From NCBI RefSeq assembly GCF_019925205.1, contig NC_083568.1, positions 23,000,393-23,064,392 of the forward strand: a DNA stretch of 64,000 nucleotides. The letters are read 5' to 3'. This DNA is from Metopolophium dirhodum (Eukaryota > Arthropoda > Insecta > Hemiptera > Aphididae). The stretch's first letter is position 1. Each line of letters opens with the position of its first letter. A program made the position numbers and the translations under genes. Shown here piece after piece: positions 14,679-28,754 of this stretch. The notes under the pieces were generated by a model. It made no database searches. It was given only the letters and a program-made list of their open reading frames with translations, and was not told where the DNA came from.

Positions 14679-17600
14679 AATTCGTAAAATAAACATTATA
14701 TAATATTATATTATTGTATACAAAATTATTAATGTATATTTCAGCTGTACTATTAGATTATATAATAATATAATTAATAATGTGATACAGGAGAGGATTT
14801 AGTAAAGTAAAACGCTATATTTTCTGCAAAAACTAAAAATTTCATAATATAGGTACATAATACCTATACATAATTGGCACTAATATTGACATAATACAAA
14901 TATTATGATAGATAATCTCACTATAGGTTAGGTTAGGTTTTTAAGATTTTTCCATTACATAAAAACAGGTTACAATTACGAAAAATAAATAAATTAAAAA
15001 CAATTAATGACAATTGGATAACGATTACTTCGTTTTTTTAAGTTTAAAATTAAAGTAGAACGCAGATTATAATTCAATACTTATTTTCTTTGTTTTTTTT
15101 TTTGTGTATAAATTAAGCATAATATTACTGCGGTGGTATTTTTTCGTCGATCGTTGGTGTATTAAGTGGGAATCACGTGATTATTACACACGAGATATAT
15201 CGTATAGATTGTTACTCACGTAAACGTTTAGTGCAAAATGAAAAGCAATAATGTCGACGGTGTTGCATTATCGTCACCGAATTGCTAAACAATGGCACGT
15301 ATCTAGATCTCCTACGGCCCCGGAAGTGCAGTGAAGATGTTCGTCGGAGATTAGGCAGATCGTTCGATTACAATATGGATAACTGCAGTGCAAACGGCGG
15401 CGTAAAGACCGGGCTTTGAAAGGCACTTACAGCAAGCTACAGTATAGCGAAGTATACGACGTATAGGTAGATATAACGAACTTATATTATAATGTCGTTC
15501 GAAAGTAGCACAAACGACGGAAATTCAGTGACGTACGAAAATTTTACTGTACTGTAGTATCTGGACATTTTTTTACTATTATTATTATTATTAAACGCAT
15601 CCAATAACAATAATATAATGATAATATGATCAATTATATTATATTTTATATTATAAAGATAATATTTTTTTCTTTTTGTCCCGCGGAACAGCATTTTCAA
15701 TTAAGCATTGTGCATTACTGCGTCGCGGCAATGCGACGTTTGAGATTAACTCGATCTCAACAATTTAATATAGAATCAAACTCGTCTATCTGTGCACAGA
15801 GGATAAAAATCATTGCTGGGCTCAAATCTGAAGAAAAAAAAACAATAGTATTCCGGACGACAAAACGAATTCTCGCTGGACGATAAATCAAACTTAACAG
15901 CCGAGTAAAACGTTAAAGCACGCGGCTGTATAGACTTCTAAAATTGAACTTGTCGCCTGGTTTCGCGTGATGAACGACCGGCCAATATGAATCTTCGGAT
16001 ATATATATTAGGTATTATATTAACAGGAAACCCCTTGGTTATGTCACTAACTCACCGACCGACGGACGAAAATATATAGCGAAGGATCGAGGCCTTTTAT
16101 ACGGTTTAACGTCTCTTTCTTTTTTTTTCCAAATCGACTATATTCTCCGCGCCAACCACATTATGTTTTCCTATACGCAAAGATCCCCCATCGATGGCCG
16201 TCGATATATTCACGGCATAATATACGCGTATTATAAAAGAACAAAAATTTATATAGATTATATTTTTTTTCCGGTACACATGCTGGGAGAGTGAGTTTAC
16301 GATCAAAACGGATTTTGGGAAATGGCCAATGGACGTATTATATAGTCAATCTCGCGTCGGCAATATACGGGTAGATTTAGGCCCTATACATACATTTAAT
16401 CGTACGCCATTTGTATACAACGTTGTTTCGATTTATATTATGCCGTTGACGTCGGTGTAAAAACGGAACCCATAAAACACGGTTTCACCAGCATTTTACA
16501 GAATTTACCTTTTATTATTATTATTTGAACAGCATATAGGCAATATTTACACTTTTAACATCGTTTAATGCAGATATTGATATTTTTATTTTATAGTGTA
16601 AGAAACGTACTCCGTAGACCATTATTTCCACGTGTTTATTCATAACACATGTCTATAACGATTATAAGTAATGTGGATTAAAATAGATCATCAAAAAGAT
16701 CGATAATGAAAAAAACATGAAAATAATATAATAGTTATAATTTAATGGTTAGGTAGTTAATTCAAGTGGAATAATTCATAGAGCAGTATTCAAGTAAAAT
16801 AAATTTACAAAATTATATAAATCCGTTTTGCTATAAATTTATGATACGTGTTCGATACTTTGACAGCATGATGGACTGTTAAGACAGTACGTCAGAACCT
16901 ACATACAATTTTAAAAAAAAATAAACAACCGTAATTAATTAAGTTTTGTACCAACCATTTTTAGCATTTTTTTCGTTAAAAATCATCGAGTTATGAACGA
17001 TCATAAATCATTTTATGAGTGACTACAAAATAATAAGTTATAACTTTACGTTCAAGGGATACCGGTTGGAAGGTAAAAAATTTTATATAAAAATGTTATT
17101 AAGAAAAGTGCCAAGTCCATAATAATTTTTTACTTTCATTTTGGGTATACTTCTTATATAGACCCATCAAAAGTTTTTATGCGTACATTTATTGAACCCA
17201 AAGACGACTCATTCAAAATTAACTTAAGTCACATTTTTTTTTTTTTTTTTTGTTAAGAATTGAACTCACTATAAATTATGCAATAGATTTTTTACGAGTA
17301 AATATTTAAACATAAATTATGCTTGAACCACGGGTGTGGTTATTATGAAATTGCTTTGACGATAATAGTGATTATTATCAGATCATTTTGATAATATAAT
17401 GACTATATAATCGAAATGAGCTATTAAAACGATGCATATTATATAGTCTAACTGTCGAATAATATAATATTATTATACATTCTGAACTCGACGACAAATT
17501 ATATGTATAATATTTTCTGGTCAATTCCTTAATCACATCATATCACATTACACTATATCATTATATTAATAGCTAGTGCACGGAAAATATAATTAAAAAC

Positions 17601-18497
17601 GATAATCCACTTAATTATTTATAGAATATTATACACATATCACCTATCACCTATATTACAAAGAAGGTACCAGCAGATCTACTCGGTAGAAAAATTAACA
17701 TACGCGAATGTCGAATATTATGCTGTTTAAATCGGTATTAAATCAGTAAATTATCAACCAATACGTTTTTTTTTCCTTTTAACCATCTCGCTTATAGATA
17801 CGGGTAGGACGCGCGGAACAATAACAACAGGAACGTGTTTTGCATAAAACGGACATTAATCCGAAAAGTTATTGAGATTACGTCTGGCGGCAAGATCAGA
17901 TAACATAATAATAATAATAATAATATCTTTAGAGTCACAATTGTTATTGCCCTAGGTCCTGGTTTGGTAACCACGACACTAAACGTTTTGCACCGTGTAC
18001 GCGACGTCCGGTATAAATCATATTTTATCTATTCTACATTCATACACTCGCGAACATTCACTATAAGAAGTATCTAAGATCTAATTTTTATTTCGCAACA
18101 AAATGAACGACGTACGCAACCCGGCGTGACGTTATTATTATAATAGAAACGTTATTCGTATCCACTCTATTAAAAGTTCTAATTTTCGTTCACCGCGCTA
18201 CAACTATTTTCGGTTAACTCTGCAGGATTCCGAAAGAATAATTAAGTCGCTATATGGGATTTTACCTTCTACACGGTATACAACTATACATTTAAAATGG
18301 TAAGTTTTAATTTATTCAATTTAGATCTATTTAATAGATTTATGTTTCTTAACAACATTCGTGTTGTAAATTATTATTTTTTTTTTTTTGTTGGTTCAAT
18401 TTAATTTCTACGTCATATTAACATCTACAAAACAGCTAAAATAAACATACCTTTATTGAAAATTGTATAAAAAGTTTTAAATTTTTTTTTTTTAGTT
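14679..18497. other. Noncoding DNA with mild GC-richer patches
   Basis: GC-richer patches occur near 15.1-16.4 kb and 17.8-18.25 kb, without a recognisable exon. A short TAGGTTAGGTTAGG stretch at 14924-14937 resembles the insect telomere unit but has only about three copies. Confidence 0.4.
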
Positions 18498-18840
18498 TCT
18501 GAGTGGAGAGATAAGTATTTGTTTTACAATGATTTGTGTGTATGTTTGAAGACACTTTTTAGCAAACTGTAGCAAATTGTATCTAATTTGTTATTTAGTG
18601 GGTCAAATGACATTTCCAAACACTTTTTAAAATAACTAGGGAAAAAAATACCATTATATTTTGTTAAAATTATATTATTATTGTTAAACTGCGTGTTTGG
18701 TAACCATGGTTACTAAAATAATAATGCATCTTCGCTCAAAAACGATTTTCATCGTATACAATGAATTCAAGTGTTACATATCCATTACAGTGACCTACCT
18801 TATGGCAATGTACACTCGACACCTACAGTACAACAGATCG
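18498..18840 (+). repeat. Dispersed aphid-type repeat, copy A
   Basis: This copy starts with TTCTGAGTGGAGAGATAAGT and has TTTACAATGATTTGTGTG shortly after. About 240 bases later comes ATCCATTACAGTGACCTACC and then GTACACTCGA. The same two blocks occur in the same order and orientation at 45837-46115. It has no coding content. Class unknown; a decayed nonautonomous element is likely. Confidence 0.5.
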
Positions 18841-19449
18841 GTTACCTATACTTAACGGTTTTTTTAAATTTAATTTAGTATATGTACAATGTATAATGTA
18901 CATATTTTATTTAAGCTATAAGTGTGAAAATACAGGTTAACATTTTATGCATTATTAAATTTTGACTTACAGGCAAAAATCGTTTAATCATAATAAAATA
19001 TAGAAAAGTAAGCATATTATTATATAATATCTATTTAAGCTTAATATATTAAATACAATCCGTGAATGTATTCCGTATTATTATATTGTATAAGAACAGA
19101 ATTTATTACCATTTTTTACAACTGAAGTCTGAACCTTAATGTACCAAAGTAAAAAAAAAATATTATTGTTGTTATAAGACTCACAGGCGACAGGCACTGT
19201 ATAGTATAAATCAATCAGTAACAAAACATACTATATTACTATAAACCTGTGTACTTAAGTCGATATTGTACGTAAGAACATAATATTATGATATTTTACG
19301 TAATAAATTTGAAGAAAGTCGTGTTATTATAAACCGTGTTTAATATTATTGTTGAATATTCTACAAGTACCGTTTTGTTTATAGAATAAACATTGAACGA
19401 TACAATACTTTGAAAGTATATAATATATAAGACAATACATAAATATATA

Positions 19450-20160
19450 TAGGGTGACTCCCCAGGAATACTTACCCCCATTTTTAACTTAACTATTGAA
19501 TTCATTCAAATTCTGATTTTTGGAAATTTTAATTATACCTTATAATTTTAAGACCAGATTATTTTTGAATAATTACATAAGTCGTTTAAATTGTGTACTG
19601 TTGTGAATTTTTTAGCTTGATTTTTACGTAGAAAATTGACATTTGAATGAGTGTTTTCTGTATTGTATTAAACTTTATAATATATTATTAGAATAATATT
19701 AGTCCATCATATTAGGTTTTAAATATATGGGTGGCCATGATATTAAATTGTGTTATATAATTATTAATTTGCCTTTTATAATTCGTAAAAATATCTTAGC
19801 TTGATAAGTACTAGCTGACTACATATTTTACCTTTGTAAATTACAAAACCATTAATGAGAATTATTATTATTATGACATAAACTTGAATAACACACAAAC
19901 TCGTTAAAATTTGAATTTATATGCAACAACTTTTGAATGCTGTATGATTTACAGCACAAATATTGGTTTTCATATTTTGAAAAAATGAAGTTTGCATTGC
20001 CATCGGGCACTTGACCTTCAAATGTATGAAAATGTCTAAGTTATTACATTTGTTTAAAATATACTTTAAATATACTAACAAATTTAAAAATCCAGAATTT
20101 GAATAACTGTATTATTAAAGGATAAGAAGGGGACATAAATGTATAAAATATGGAAACCGT
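19450..20160. mobile_element. Decayed copy of the CAGGGTGATTCAC element family
   Basis: The left end TAGGGTGACTC, followed by a CTTACCCCC block, resembles the ends of the 48754 element. The next stretch, with AATTCTGATTTTTGGAAATT, is nearly identical between the two. At the right, 20085-20135 contains the reverse complement of the same subterminal sequence (CAGAATTTGAATAACTGTATTATTAAAGG and AAGGGGACAT). The outermost right bases are degraded, so the end is approximate. No coding capacity was seen. Confidence 0.5.
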
Positions 20161-22200
20161 AATATATTCAGGTGTACTACAATATTATTATAAAAATCAA
20201 TAATCTGTGGTTAAAAGTCACTACTTTAATGCAGTAGGTACCACTACGCAACAAAAAACAGAAAAAAAGTTATTCATTTCAATCATCATCACGATATAGT
20301 TCTATGTAAATGTTGGGGACCTCATAATACGCTAGTTTGTTTTATTTTCTAGTTAGAAAAATCTGCAAAATCGATCTTTAAGCACTGAAAGGAAAACCTC
20401 GAGCCAATTCGTCAAATATGCCAGTTTTATGAAAACGGGACTTACACTTACGACTGTTGTAGTAATGTTATTTTAGTATTTTCTTAGGGTGCGTTAACAT
20501 TTTTTTAAAAAAAATTTGAATGAACCGACAAAAACGACGAATAGCGGCGCTACCAAAGAAACAAAAAATTGTAATCTAGGAATTGAAGCTGTTCCTGAAC
20601 TATATCATTCGGCTTTTGGAATTGAAATGTCAACGAAATCGCTGAACGAAAAATGTGTTTTAATCTCGTGGGATAAAAATATAATAGCCACCTAATGGTG
20701 GAGTACGCTCGACGTATTACGACACATGCGATATCTTATACGTATGACTTTTGCACACACTTCGTGCGGAAACCCCCCTCTGCACACAATAAGTATATAC
20801 AACAGTAGCCGACTGTCGTAATAATTGAGTATCAGTACCAATATTAATATATACGAATAGCAGTGATCGACCTAATACTACCTACCTATATACTTACAGC
20901 GCTGGAGGCGGACTACAATAATAATATAATAATAATATTATATTATTATGTGAGACATTGCCTTGCGTTAAAACTCACATGTACGAATTATTATTACTAT
21001 AACTATTATTGTCGTTAAAATTATTATTACTGTTATGGTACGTTACACGGCCAACCGTATTAATACAGAATATATTTTATTCTGTGGCATATTAATAAAT
21101 AATATAATATGACATCAAGTATGCATCGCCGACGGTGGCGATTTCGACTGCGATATAAATGTTATGATACCATTGCATGCGACCGAATAAAGAAAATCGT
21201 TTTCGTCGACAGTTCGCAATAATAATAATAATTGTTTCTCGTCAGCAGCGTTAGGACAGCGTTAGGATATTATATTTTTATCGCGGACTCGAGCGACAGC
21301 GATGCGAAAGAACCACCGCAACGATCCACCATGACTATTACCGGGTAAATTCCTTGCTGCATGTCGGCATTTTATCGACGATGACCTCGAAAAAATATCT
21401 GAGTTTCTAATGAAAACGTTTACCAATTTGATTATAATAATACTAAATAATACTCGTTGAACGCGAGTATAAAATGTCCTAATTAATAATCGGTCATTAT
21501 TTATTTATTTTTTAATTATAATAAACCTCGCGCTGTACGAAACCGCGGGACTTTATTGTCGGTAACACAATAATAAAAAAAAAATAATAATAATAATAAT
21601 AATAACATAATGCGGTACCCAGTACTTGTGTGGAAACCACTCGACGACGGCGATTTATAATATAATCCAACGTGTGCGGGTGTAAAAAGAATAATATTAT
21701 ATGACGAGGCAAATATGTCTGAAATCCTAATTATATACATTATCGCTACGAGTAATAACAACGTTCGGTATTATAGAGAACTATACACATTATCGTTTTC
21801 ACGCCGAAGACATGCACTAGGTACGAACTATATTATAATGTGATATTATATTATTGTTACGGACCCGATACGACGTTATGATGAATAGATTTCACTAACA
21901 ATAACCAATTTTGCTTAATTCTCGTATTCAAATTCGTCTGGAAATATACAATTTAATAATACACTCCGCAGAAAAAAAAATGAAAAGTCGTTCACGAGAA
22001 CATTATACATTTATACCTATTAGTATTAATATATTTTATTACCCACCGGCTAATGCAATAACCTTAAATTATTATCTTTTCCGTACCGTTGTCCGTTGTA
22101 TAGTACGTCATGGTCAAGCTCACGTCGTGTACCGGATGATAATATAAACCTACAACTATAATAATGATAATCGTGTAGATTAACCTAGTAAATGGTATAC
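20161..22200. other. Noncoding DNA with a GC-richer patch
   Basis: A GC-richer patch lies near 20.5-21.9 kb, including CATCGCCGACGGTGGCGA near 21.1 kb and the (AAT)n run at 21.58 kb. Open frames are repeat-driven. No exon was identified. Confidence 0.4.
21583..21605. repeat. (AAT)n microsatellite
   Basis: About seven AAT units follow an A-rich tract. They generate Tyr and Leu runs in the minus-strand frames there. Confidence 0.85.
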
Positions 22201-22265
22201 ACCCGTCATTAATTATCCTTTAATAATGCATAATTTACTCAAATTCTGATTTTTGAAATTTTCGA
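22201..22265 (+). repeat. Fragment of the CAGGGTGATTCAC element family
   Basis: The stretch reads TTTAATAATGCATAATTTACTC then AAATTCTGATTTTTGAAATTTTC. It matches the left subterminal region of the 48754 and 19450 elements. The terminal repeat itself is not recognisable and no right end was located with confidence. A CAAACGAATAGTTTCTGAG stretch near 22776 may belong to the same copy. Confidence 0.4.
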
Positions 22266-23233
22266 GTAGGTACCTATAATACTTTTAATAAATCTCATCC
22301 GCATATTGTGTTGTTGTCTTCGCCTTACGAGTGTGTAATATACCGAATTCAGCCATTATCATGTTAAGTTTCGTTAGTTTTAATACGAAAATGAGCTATC
22401 ATCAAACTCAAAAGATAACAATATAATATTCTGTAGTTGGTCGGAAGGGTTTTTTTTTTTTGATATTTAACTTAAAAATTAGTATTTTGAGTGTTTTTAT
22501 TGTAATGTTTTATACGCTATAACTCACTTCAAAATTAAAATAAAAAACACTCGACGGAGACAGACAGCACATGCGGGTGACGTGTCTTCTTAAGGACCAT
22601 ATTTTCAAGTTCTTATACTAAGACTTTTCATACTAATAAAGTAATAAATATGTGTTTTGGTGTTGATACAAACTTTTTTCTTTCTTTTATTATGAAAAAT
22701 TCAATTTTTTTTTTCAATTGTAAAGTATTCATTTTTTTTTGTGTTTAGTGTTGATTTATGTAATTTGAAATTCAAACGAATAGTTTCTGAGTTATTTTTT
22801 CAAGTATTATTCCGTATGAACTATGGATGAAAGTCACTATAATAATGGATTATCATAAAATAAAAAACAAATGTAATATAGCTTATTCTAGTAATGATTA
22901 AAATATACTTTTAAGACAATTTCTACAAATTATAAAATGTTTGTATAAATTTTTATAAAATATAAATTACTATCATTTTTAATTCATCATAGCCCCCAAA
23001 TCCTCCATCATAGTTATTATCACATGGCCATTTTATCCTCAGTATATACAAACTCAAAAACAAGTCGTTATCAGATTTCAATTTAGATACATAAAAAAAA
23101 ACTAGGCTTTGAAAGTATACATTAAAAAAGTTGTTCTCATTTGTATTACTACAGAACACTCCTTGGATGGTATAACAAATCTAAGTATACTTATTAGTTA
23201 TGGCTAAAATACTGCTATCTTTAGGGACGAAAA

Positions 23234-23410
23234 GAACCAGTTTAATGTTCAACTTGTGGAGAAGCTCTAGCAGTGAAACATGGCATATACGATATACCTT
23301 ACTATTGCAACTGTTCAGCTAGCTATTTATCTATTTTAAACATACCTGAACACCTATACGAAGCATCGGAACTTATCCAAGAAAACATCACTAAAATCCT
23401 AAGATTCTGA
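23234..23410 (+). pseudogene. C-terminal remnant of a non-LTR retrotransposon ORF2
   Basis: The translation contains CSTCGEALAVKHGIYDI, then LNIPEHLYEASELIQENI and TKILRF before the stop at 23408-23410. A CxxCGE-L-VKH cysteine/histidine cluster, a following LxIPxxLYEA stretch and an ending of the form ILRF are characteristic of the end of ORF2 in several insect LINEs, after the RNase H domain. One in-frame stop (23243-23245) lies just upstream, and no reverse transcriptase is present. This is a 5'-truncated dead copy, which is normal for LINE insertions. Clade is not assigned. Confidence 0.7.
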
Positions 23411-23622
23411 ATAATAACTAAACTATATAATTTAATCTAATTTTTTCTTTGTTTATTTTTTAATTTTTTCTTCAAGAAGCCTTCTTGTATAATTTACCTG
23501 CTCTAACATATTTTCTATTGTAAGATTCACACTGTTATATTTAATCTCATAATGTAAATACTGTGGTAAATATTGTAAGCCAATACCCTTAGTAGTTGTG
23601 GCTCAAACAAAAAAAAAAACAT
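23411..23622 (+). mobile_element. 3' untranslated tail of the LINE remnant
   Basis: Directly after the ORF2 stop, an AT-rich stretch ends with CCCTTAGTAGTTGTGGCTCAAAC and then a run of A residues (about 23610-23620). This is the expected layout of a LINE 3' UTR with a poly-A tail. It is on the same strand as the coding remnant and fixes the insertion's 3' boundary. A target-site duplication could not be matched at the truncated 5' side. Confidence 0.6.
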
Positions 23623-24159
23623 TTAAGTATAGGTTTTTTAAATTTTTAATAAAAAATGAAGAATTTATATCAAGTTAAACGTTATGTGTCTCATTCCCCC
23701 CCCCATGTTTCTCTATTCAATAATATTATAATACCGACGTACGTCAAAGCATTCCAAAAATCAGAACATTTAAACAAATTAAGAGGAAAAAATTATGGCA
23801 AGCGTAAATCATGGTGTATAATAATATATTATCTACTATAGGCGAACAGGCGAAATAAAAAAAACGTATGTATGTATAACACTATAATGTATATCCCAAA
23901 CGCGTTATATGCATAGTATATTCTGCTCGGTCGTTCTACGTATATTCAGAATAAATGTTAATTGAGTTTTTACTTGTCATGTCCGTTGCTGATATAATAC
24001 TTAGGTAATTATATGTTACGTACATGCGCGGGAGTTTTGGATTTTTCTCGTGTCGAAAAAAAATTTGTTTCCAAAGAATAAAATATAACCGTATAAATGT
24101 TCGTTTATTAAACATTATGTTTTCGTGTACCCACATGTCTTGTTAACACCATCGTATAA

Positions 24160-24194
<35 letters not shown>

Positions 24195-26343
24195 TGTTTT
24201 ATGATAATCCGCCGAGCCGGAGCCGACGACTATATACAACTTCTATAATACGACGACGACGGTTTCGAAACTATTGTTCCAGGATACACCTAAACCGTTT
24301 CAATTGTAAATACATTACGCACGCGGGCAGCACACAGCAGTAAGGCCAGTGGGTGTATGTGTTATTGTCTTTTTGGCCGGACCGGTTGCTTAACGACCAC
24401 CGGCGAGAGCGCATAAATCATCCGTCGCTTTTCATTTTATTAACTGACGTTGATATTAAAATAATAACAACGAACGCGCTATACACATTCGTGTTCGGCC
24501 CCACGTTTTAAGACGGATAAAATACAATATTAAATTGCGCGTTGTTATAATTATATTATACTATTATATTTTTTTATCGTAATGTCCACGCGGTCCATTT
24601 TCTTCGTGTGAGACGTCCTCCACGGCTCCACGAGCAATATTGTGTCTTCTTCAACACGTATACCTATAGAATGTCACGCGACACGACCACTGCCGGAGTT
24701 GAGCGGCAAACAAAATAGTTTTTTTCTTATCTAAAATACGATAGGAATCGGTTCCTTCCGATTTACATAGAGAGGTATTATACCTAATTATTTAACTGTT
24801 AAATTCGCGTGAGAAATTTGACTGAGGGTAATTTTGTATATAGGTACCCGATATAGGTATTATTAAGACAGGATCGTTACGATCGACCTAATATTATGTC
24901 TATTATAATATGTTATAATAAAATTATTGATCATATTATTGTATTATATATGATTCTATTTAGTAGGTAAAGTAACTCGACGAGAAACCGACGAAATATT
25001 CACCGATAATATTTAATTGGCTGTTGGAAAAGGATTTTTGGGTCTTACGATCCTTCTTACAGTTTTTTACACGCCGACTGACGACGTGCCGAATCACTGC
25101 ACCCATGAAACGCGGCTCTTTCAAAACTAAAACTATAATATTCACCTGTTTGACCTGCCAAGTCGTAACACGTTTCCCAACGTTAACCTTTCTGCTGCGT
25201 TTACAATAATAATAATAATATTTTGACAGTAATTATTTTGTTCAACTAATTTGTTTGTCACGTTCAAATTTATAATTATCTATTAGAACATTAAATATTA
25301 TTTTTTTAAATTACAATTTATTATTTCTGGTGTTCTTATAATATTATACCTACCTATTATAAAATAATGGAAAGTAAAAACTATATGCATAAAAAAAAAA
25401 TCAAAAGATACATTTGCATATTAATCGCATGCGTATTATATTTAGTACAAAAATCTCGATGGTTTTCGAAAAATATTTTTCCATCCACCAATAAAATGTT
25501 CTCATAACCGCGATATCTAGGCCACGTTACTCGCCTCGTAATCCAAATCTACATACATATTATTTATTTTATGTCTGTTAAATATAAAAACACAGTGTAA
25601 CTCGAACACAAATTAATAAAATCCATGAAAACTGGAAATGAAACCAGTTTAGTAATATGATAAATTGAAATCAATATAGAGTCTATATAAAATATGTAGA
25701 TTATTTGAGCCCGAGAGTTAAACCACATACTTGATTATATTTGCAGAAACCATCACGGGTTACATCTGTACAAGTATAACAAAAAATATATAACATAATA
25801 TTATGAATAGCGTCCAATAAAGTAAATCATTTACGTTTGCATTTCACGATGGTTTAATTGCATCGCCCAGCATGCATTAAACGGATGTTGTTATTATTTA
25901 TTAAAGTTATTGTAATTAAGAATCAGATTTATAAAATGTCAATCATCAATAATATGAGACGTTAAAGTTATTACGAAAAGAGTAGTTATTCAGAATTTTT
26001 TGAGGAATATGTTATTATTATAGATTTGTTTATCTTATCGTTATTTGTTTGTATTTTAAAATATAAACACATCACAATATTTATAACACTGTTCCATGAT
26101 ATGCTAGCTATGTTCAGATCACGACAAATGCAGAATAACTTAATAGTTTAAAATTAATATGAATTAAGTACCTAATATATTTCCGTCGTAACTGTAATTA
26201 AATAACATTTTATCGTCCACCTAATATAAATTTAACATGAGTGTTCAAATCAATTTTTTTTTTTTATTTCATCATACACAACTAAATTTCACATATAAAT
26301 TATGAGGCATAATATCTTTAAAGTCGGTAGGTATATATATAAT
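23623..26343. other. Noncoding DNA with a GC-richer patch
   Basis: A GC-richer patch at about 23.9-24.7 kb surrounds the (ATT)n microsatellite. The remainder is AT-rich. No gene is supported. Confidence 0.4.
24161..24192. repeat. (ATT)n microsatellite
   Basis: More than ten ATT units; translated, it yields the Ile run of the local open frame, which is therefore not a gene. Confidence 0.9.
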
Positions 26344-26452
26344 GTTGCTTATTTTCTCAACAACAATTGAATGGAGGCAATTCAAAATTCAAATGACATC
26401 TTGTCAAAAGTTTGAAAAAAATACTTCAATTATCGTTGAGAAAATAAGCAAC
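26344..26452. repeat. Perfect 18-bp inverted repeat with 73-bp spacer
   Basis: GTTGCTTATTTTCTCAAC (26344-26361) is repeated exactly inverted at 26435-26452. GAATTGCC-type motifs lie within the spacer (GGAGGCAATTC, 26373-26383) and just outside (ACTCGAATTGCC, 26461-26472). The arms are suitable as a nonautonomous element's termini or as a hairpin. The open stretch across it (26342-26563) has no recognisable protein. Confidence 0.55.
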
Positions 26453-28713
26453 AATGGGTCACTCGAATTGCCTAACCCATATACTCGAGTTGTCTCACGA
26501 TTTTATCATAAAAAAAGATACAAATATTTGAACACTGATAAAAGTAAAGTTATTTTCTTATAGAAATAAAGAATTAAAGATATTAATTGCTTTATAGGTA
26601 TTATTATTTTATACGTTATTTATGATTTATCTATTTTTTTAAATATACTAAATTATGTTTTAGAAACCACTATTTAATTAAAATTTAATTTTGAAATTAC
26701 CTTCAAAAAAACCTGGAGGAGAAAATTCAAGTTGAAAAAAAATGTTTTTAATTGTTGTATAATATACCAGTTTACCTGTTAATTCTCAGTTCCCTAAAAT
26801 AGGTACCTATTTTAGAATATTAAATATTATTATGATTATTGTAATATTTACTATTTTATTGAAGCAAGAAAGTAATTATTATTATTAAATTCAAAAATAA
26901 TTTATTTTAATATCTCTAATAGTTATTTAAATAAATTATCCAATCAATGTAATGACTAATAACTAAAGTCAATACATTTTTATACATTACATAAGACATA
27001 AAACTATTACATAAACCATCAAAAAATTAAATTATCATGTTCATATATTTTGATAGATTTATTATAATTTAAAGTACATTATCGATAATTATAGTATGAT
27101 AGTAAAGTATATAATATGGATAGGTATTTACTTTATTATTTATTTATTCAAATTTCATTAAAATTGCGTCAAATGTATTAAAATAATATTTGCCAAGATT
27201 ATCGGTTAGTTTTACTATACTTAACCCAGATTGTCTGACGAAATTCGATAACCATAGTAAAATAAAAGTTCGGAAAGTAACAAACATTCTTTGTTTTTCA
27301 CAAAACATGATTATAATTTATATATATGCGGTGCTGCTATCGAGTTTTTCAAGTAACAAAATTTTAAAATTTATTATATTTTAAACCTAGTTATGTTTTA
27401 TCTATAACGTTTTGAAATAATTAAATTACATAATACACTAAACATTTGGAGGTTAGCTAGATTTTTTAGAATTTAGTTTTAAAAAACATATATCTCGTAA
27501 CGTACCTATACCTTATTTTTCTTACGATTAAAAAGGTCACGTAATTTACTTATTTTACAAAGATTCACATATACTATGTAAACAACATACGAGCAACCAA
27601 TAATCCCGAGCTAAGAGTCACGTAAAATAGAGATATGATTTATTTTTTTTAATCGTGTGTCGGCGTGCGCTGTATATTAGGGTTCCATAATATTTTTGTC
27701 AATAAACCATTGGGTCATTATTAACTCATTAATAATCGTCATCCACACGCTTAGGAATAATTAATAATAAATATTGCGAGATAATCCAATTTAAAAATTT
27801 AAAACATTCGATGATAATTTAATTTAAAATGTATTTCGATCGGTACTCTACCTAGCTAGTATATATATATAAATATGTTTCAATGAATAATGGAAATTCT
27901 TCACCGTTTAGATACGTGCGACTACGTGGCGTTAAAGTCCGCGAGGGATGTATAATTAGAAGGACCGTTCAGAGGATCAAACGTGATAAATATCCTGTAT
28001 AAGGTTCTTTAATCCAAAAAAAGGGGATTCGACGACTCGGCCACGGCTTACGCCTCACCGCCTCATTATATCCGTCTCGCCTCGCCTTCAATTTTCCAAT
28101 AGGAATTTCATTTGGAATGACAATGATGACTTACGCGCACGAATGAAGTGACCGTCGAACTGTGATTAAAACGCGCACAGAAGTCGAATGCAGAATGACA
28201 TCGGTATAATATGGTTTACCTGCAGCGGCTGTTCTCCCCCCCCCACCCCAACGACGGCCATGATTATATAATGACTTGTCGCGCACGATTTTCCGCCCAA
28301 AATAATAGTCACCATCCGAGCGATCGCACACCCTGTCCGCGGCGGGGGATTATTAATCGAATTTAAAACCACGGCGATCCCCGACAACAAATGCAGCGTA
28401 TACGTGCATATTCCCCGAAAATGTATCTTGTACCGTCATTTCCCTCCCGTTCCACAAAAGCTCACGAAACAATTGTACGAAAATATTTTAATATATATTA
28501 AATCTAATATCATATAGGTAACGTTTGTTAACGGTTGAAAAAGGGTCTACCGAATGAATTTTCGGCACAGCACATTTAAGTGCATTTAAATGTGTTTTTG
28601 ATATAGCTTATGCCGCGTGCCGTGTAGGTACCTATTATATTTTATTGGTAGGCACACGCATTTCCAGCCATTAACATAATATTATTATAATTGTGAACTA
28701 ATGCGCATCGCAC
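26453..28713. other. AT-rich noncoding DNA, then a small GC-richer patch
   Basis: AT-rich to about 27.9 kb, then a CG-containing patch to about 28.45 kb with a C-run (CTCCCCCCCCCACCCC near 28236-28251). Frames on the minus strand there (28131-28390) are Gly/Arg-rich by composition and match no family. Confidence 0.4.
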
Positions 28714-28754
28714 GAATTGCCTCCCAAATCTATAGGTAAGTTTTATTTTTACTC

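Noticed and set aside
14924..14937. Telomeric TTAGG array
   Set aside because: Only about three units are present, far too few to be telomeric. The same short motif also appears at 47831 within the SINE.
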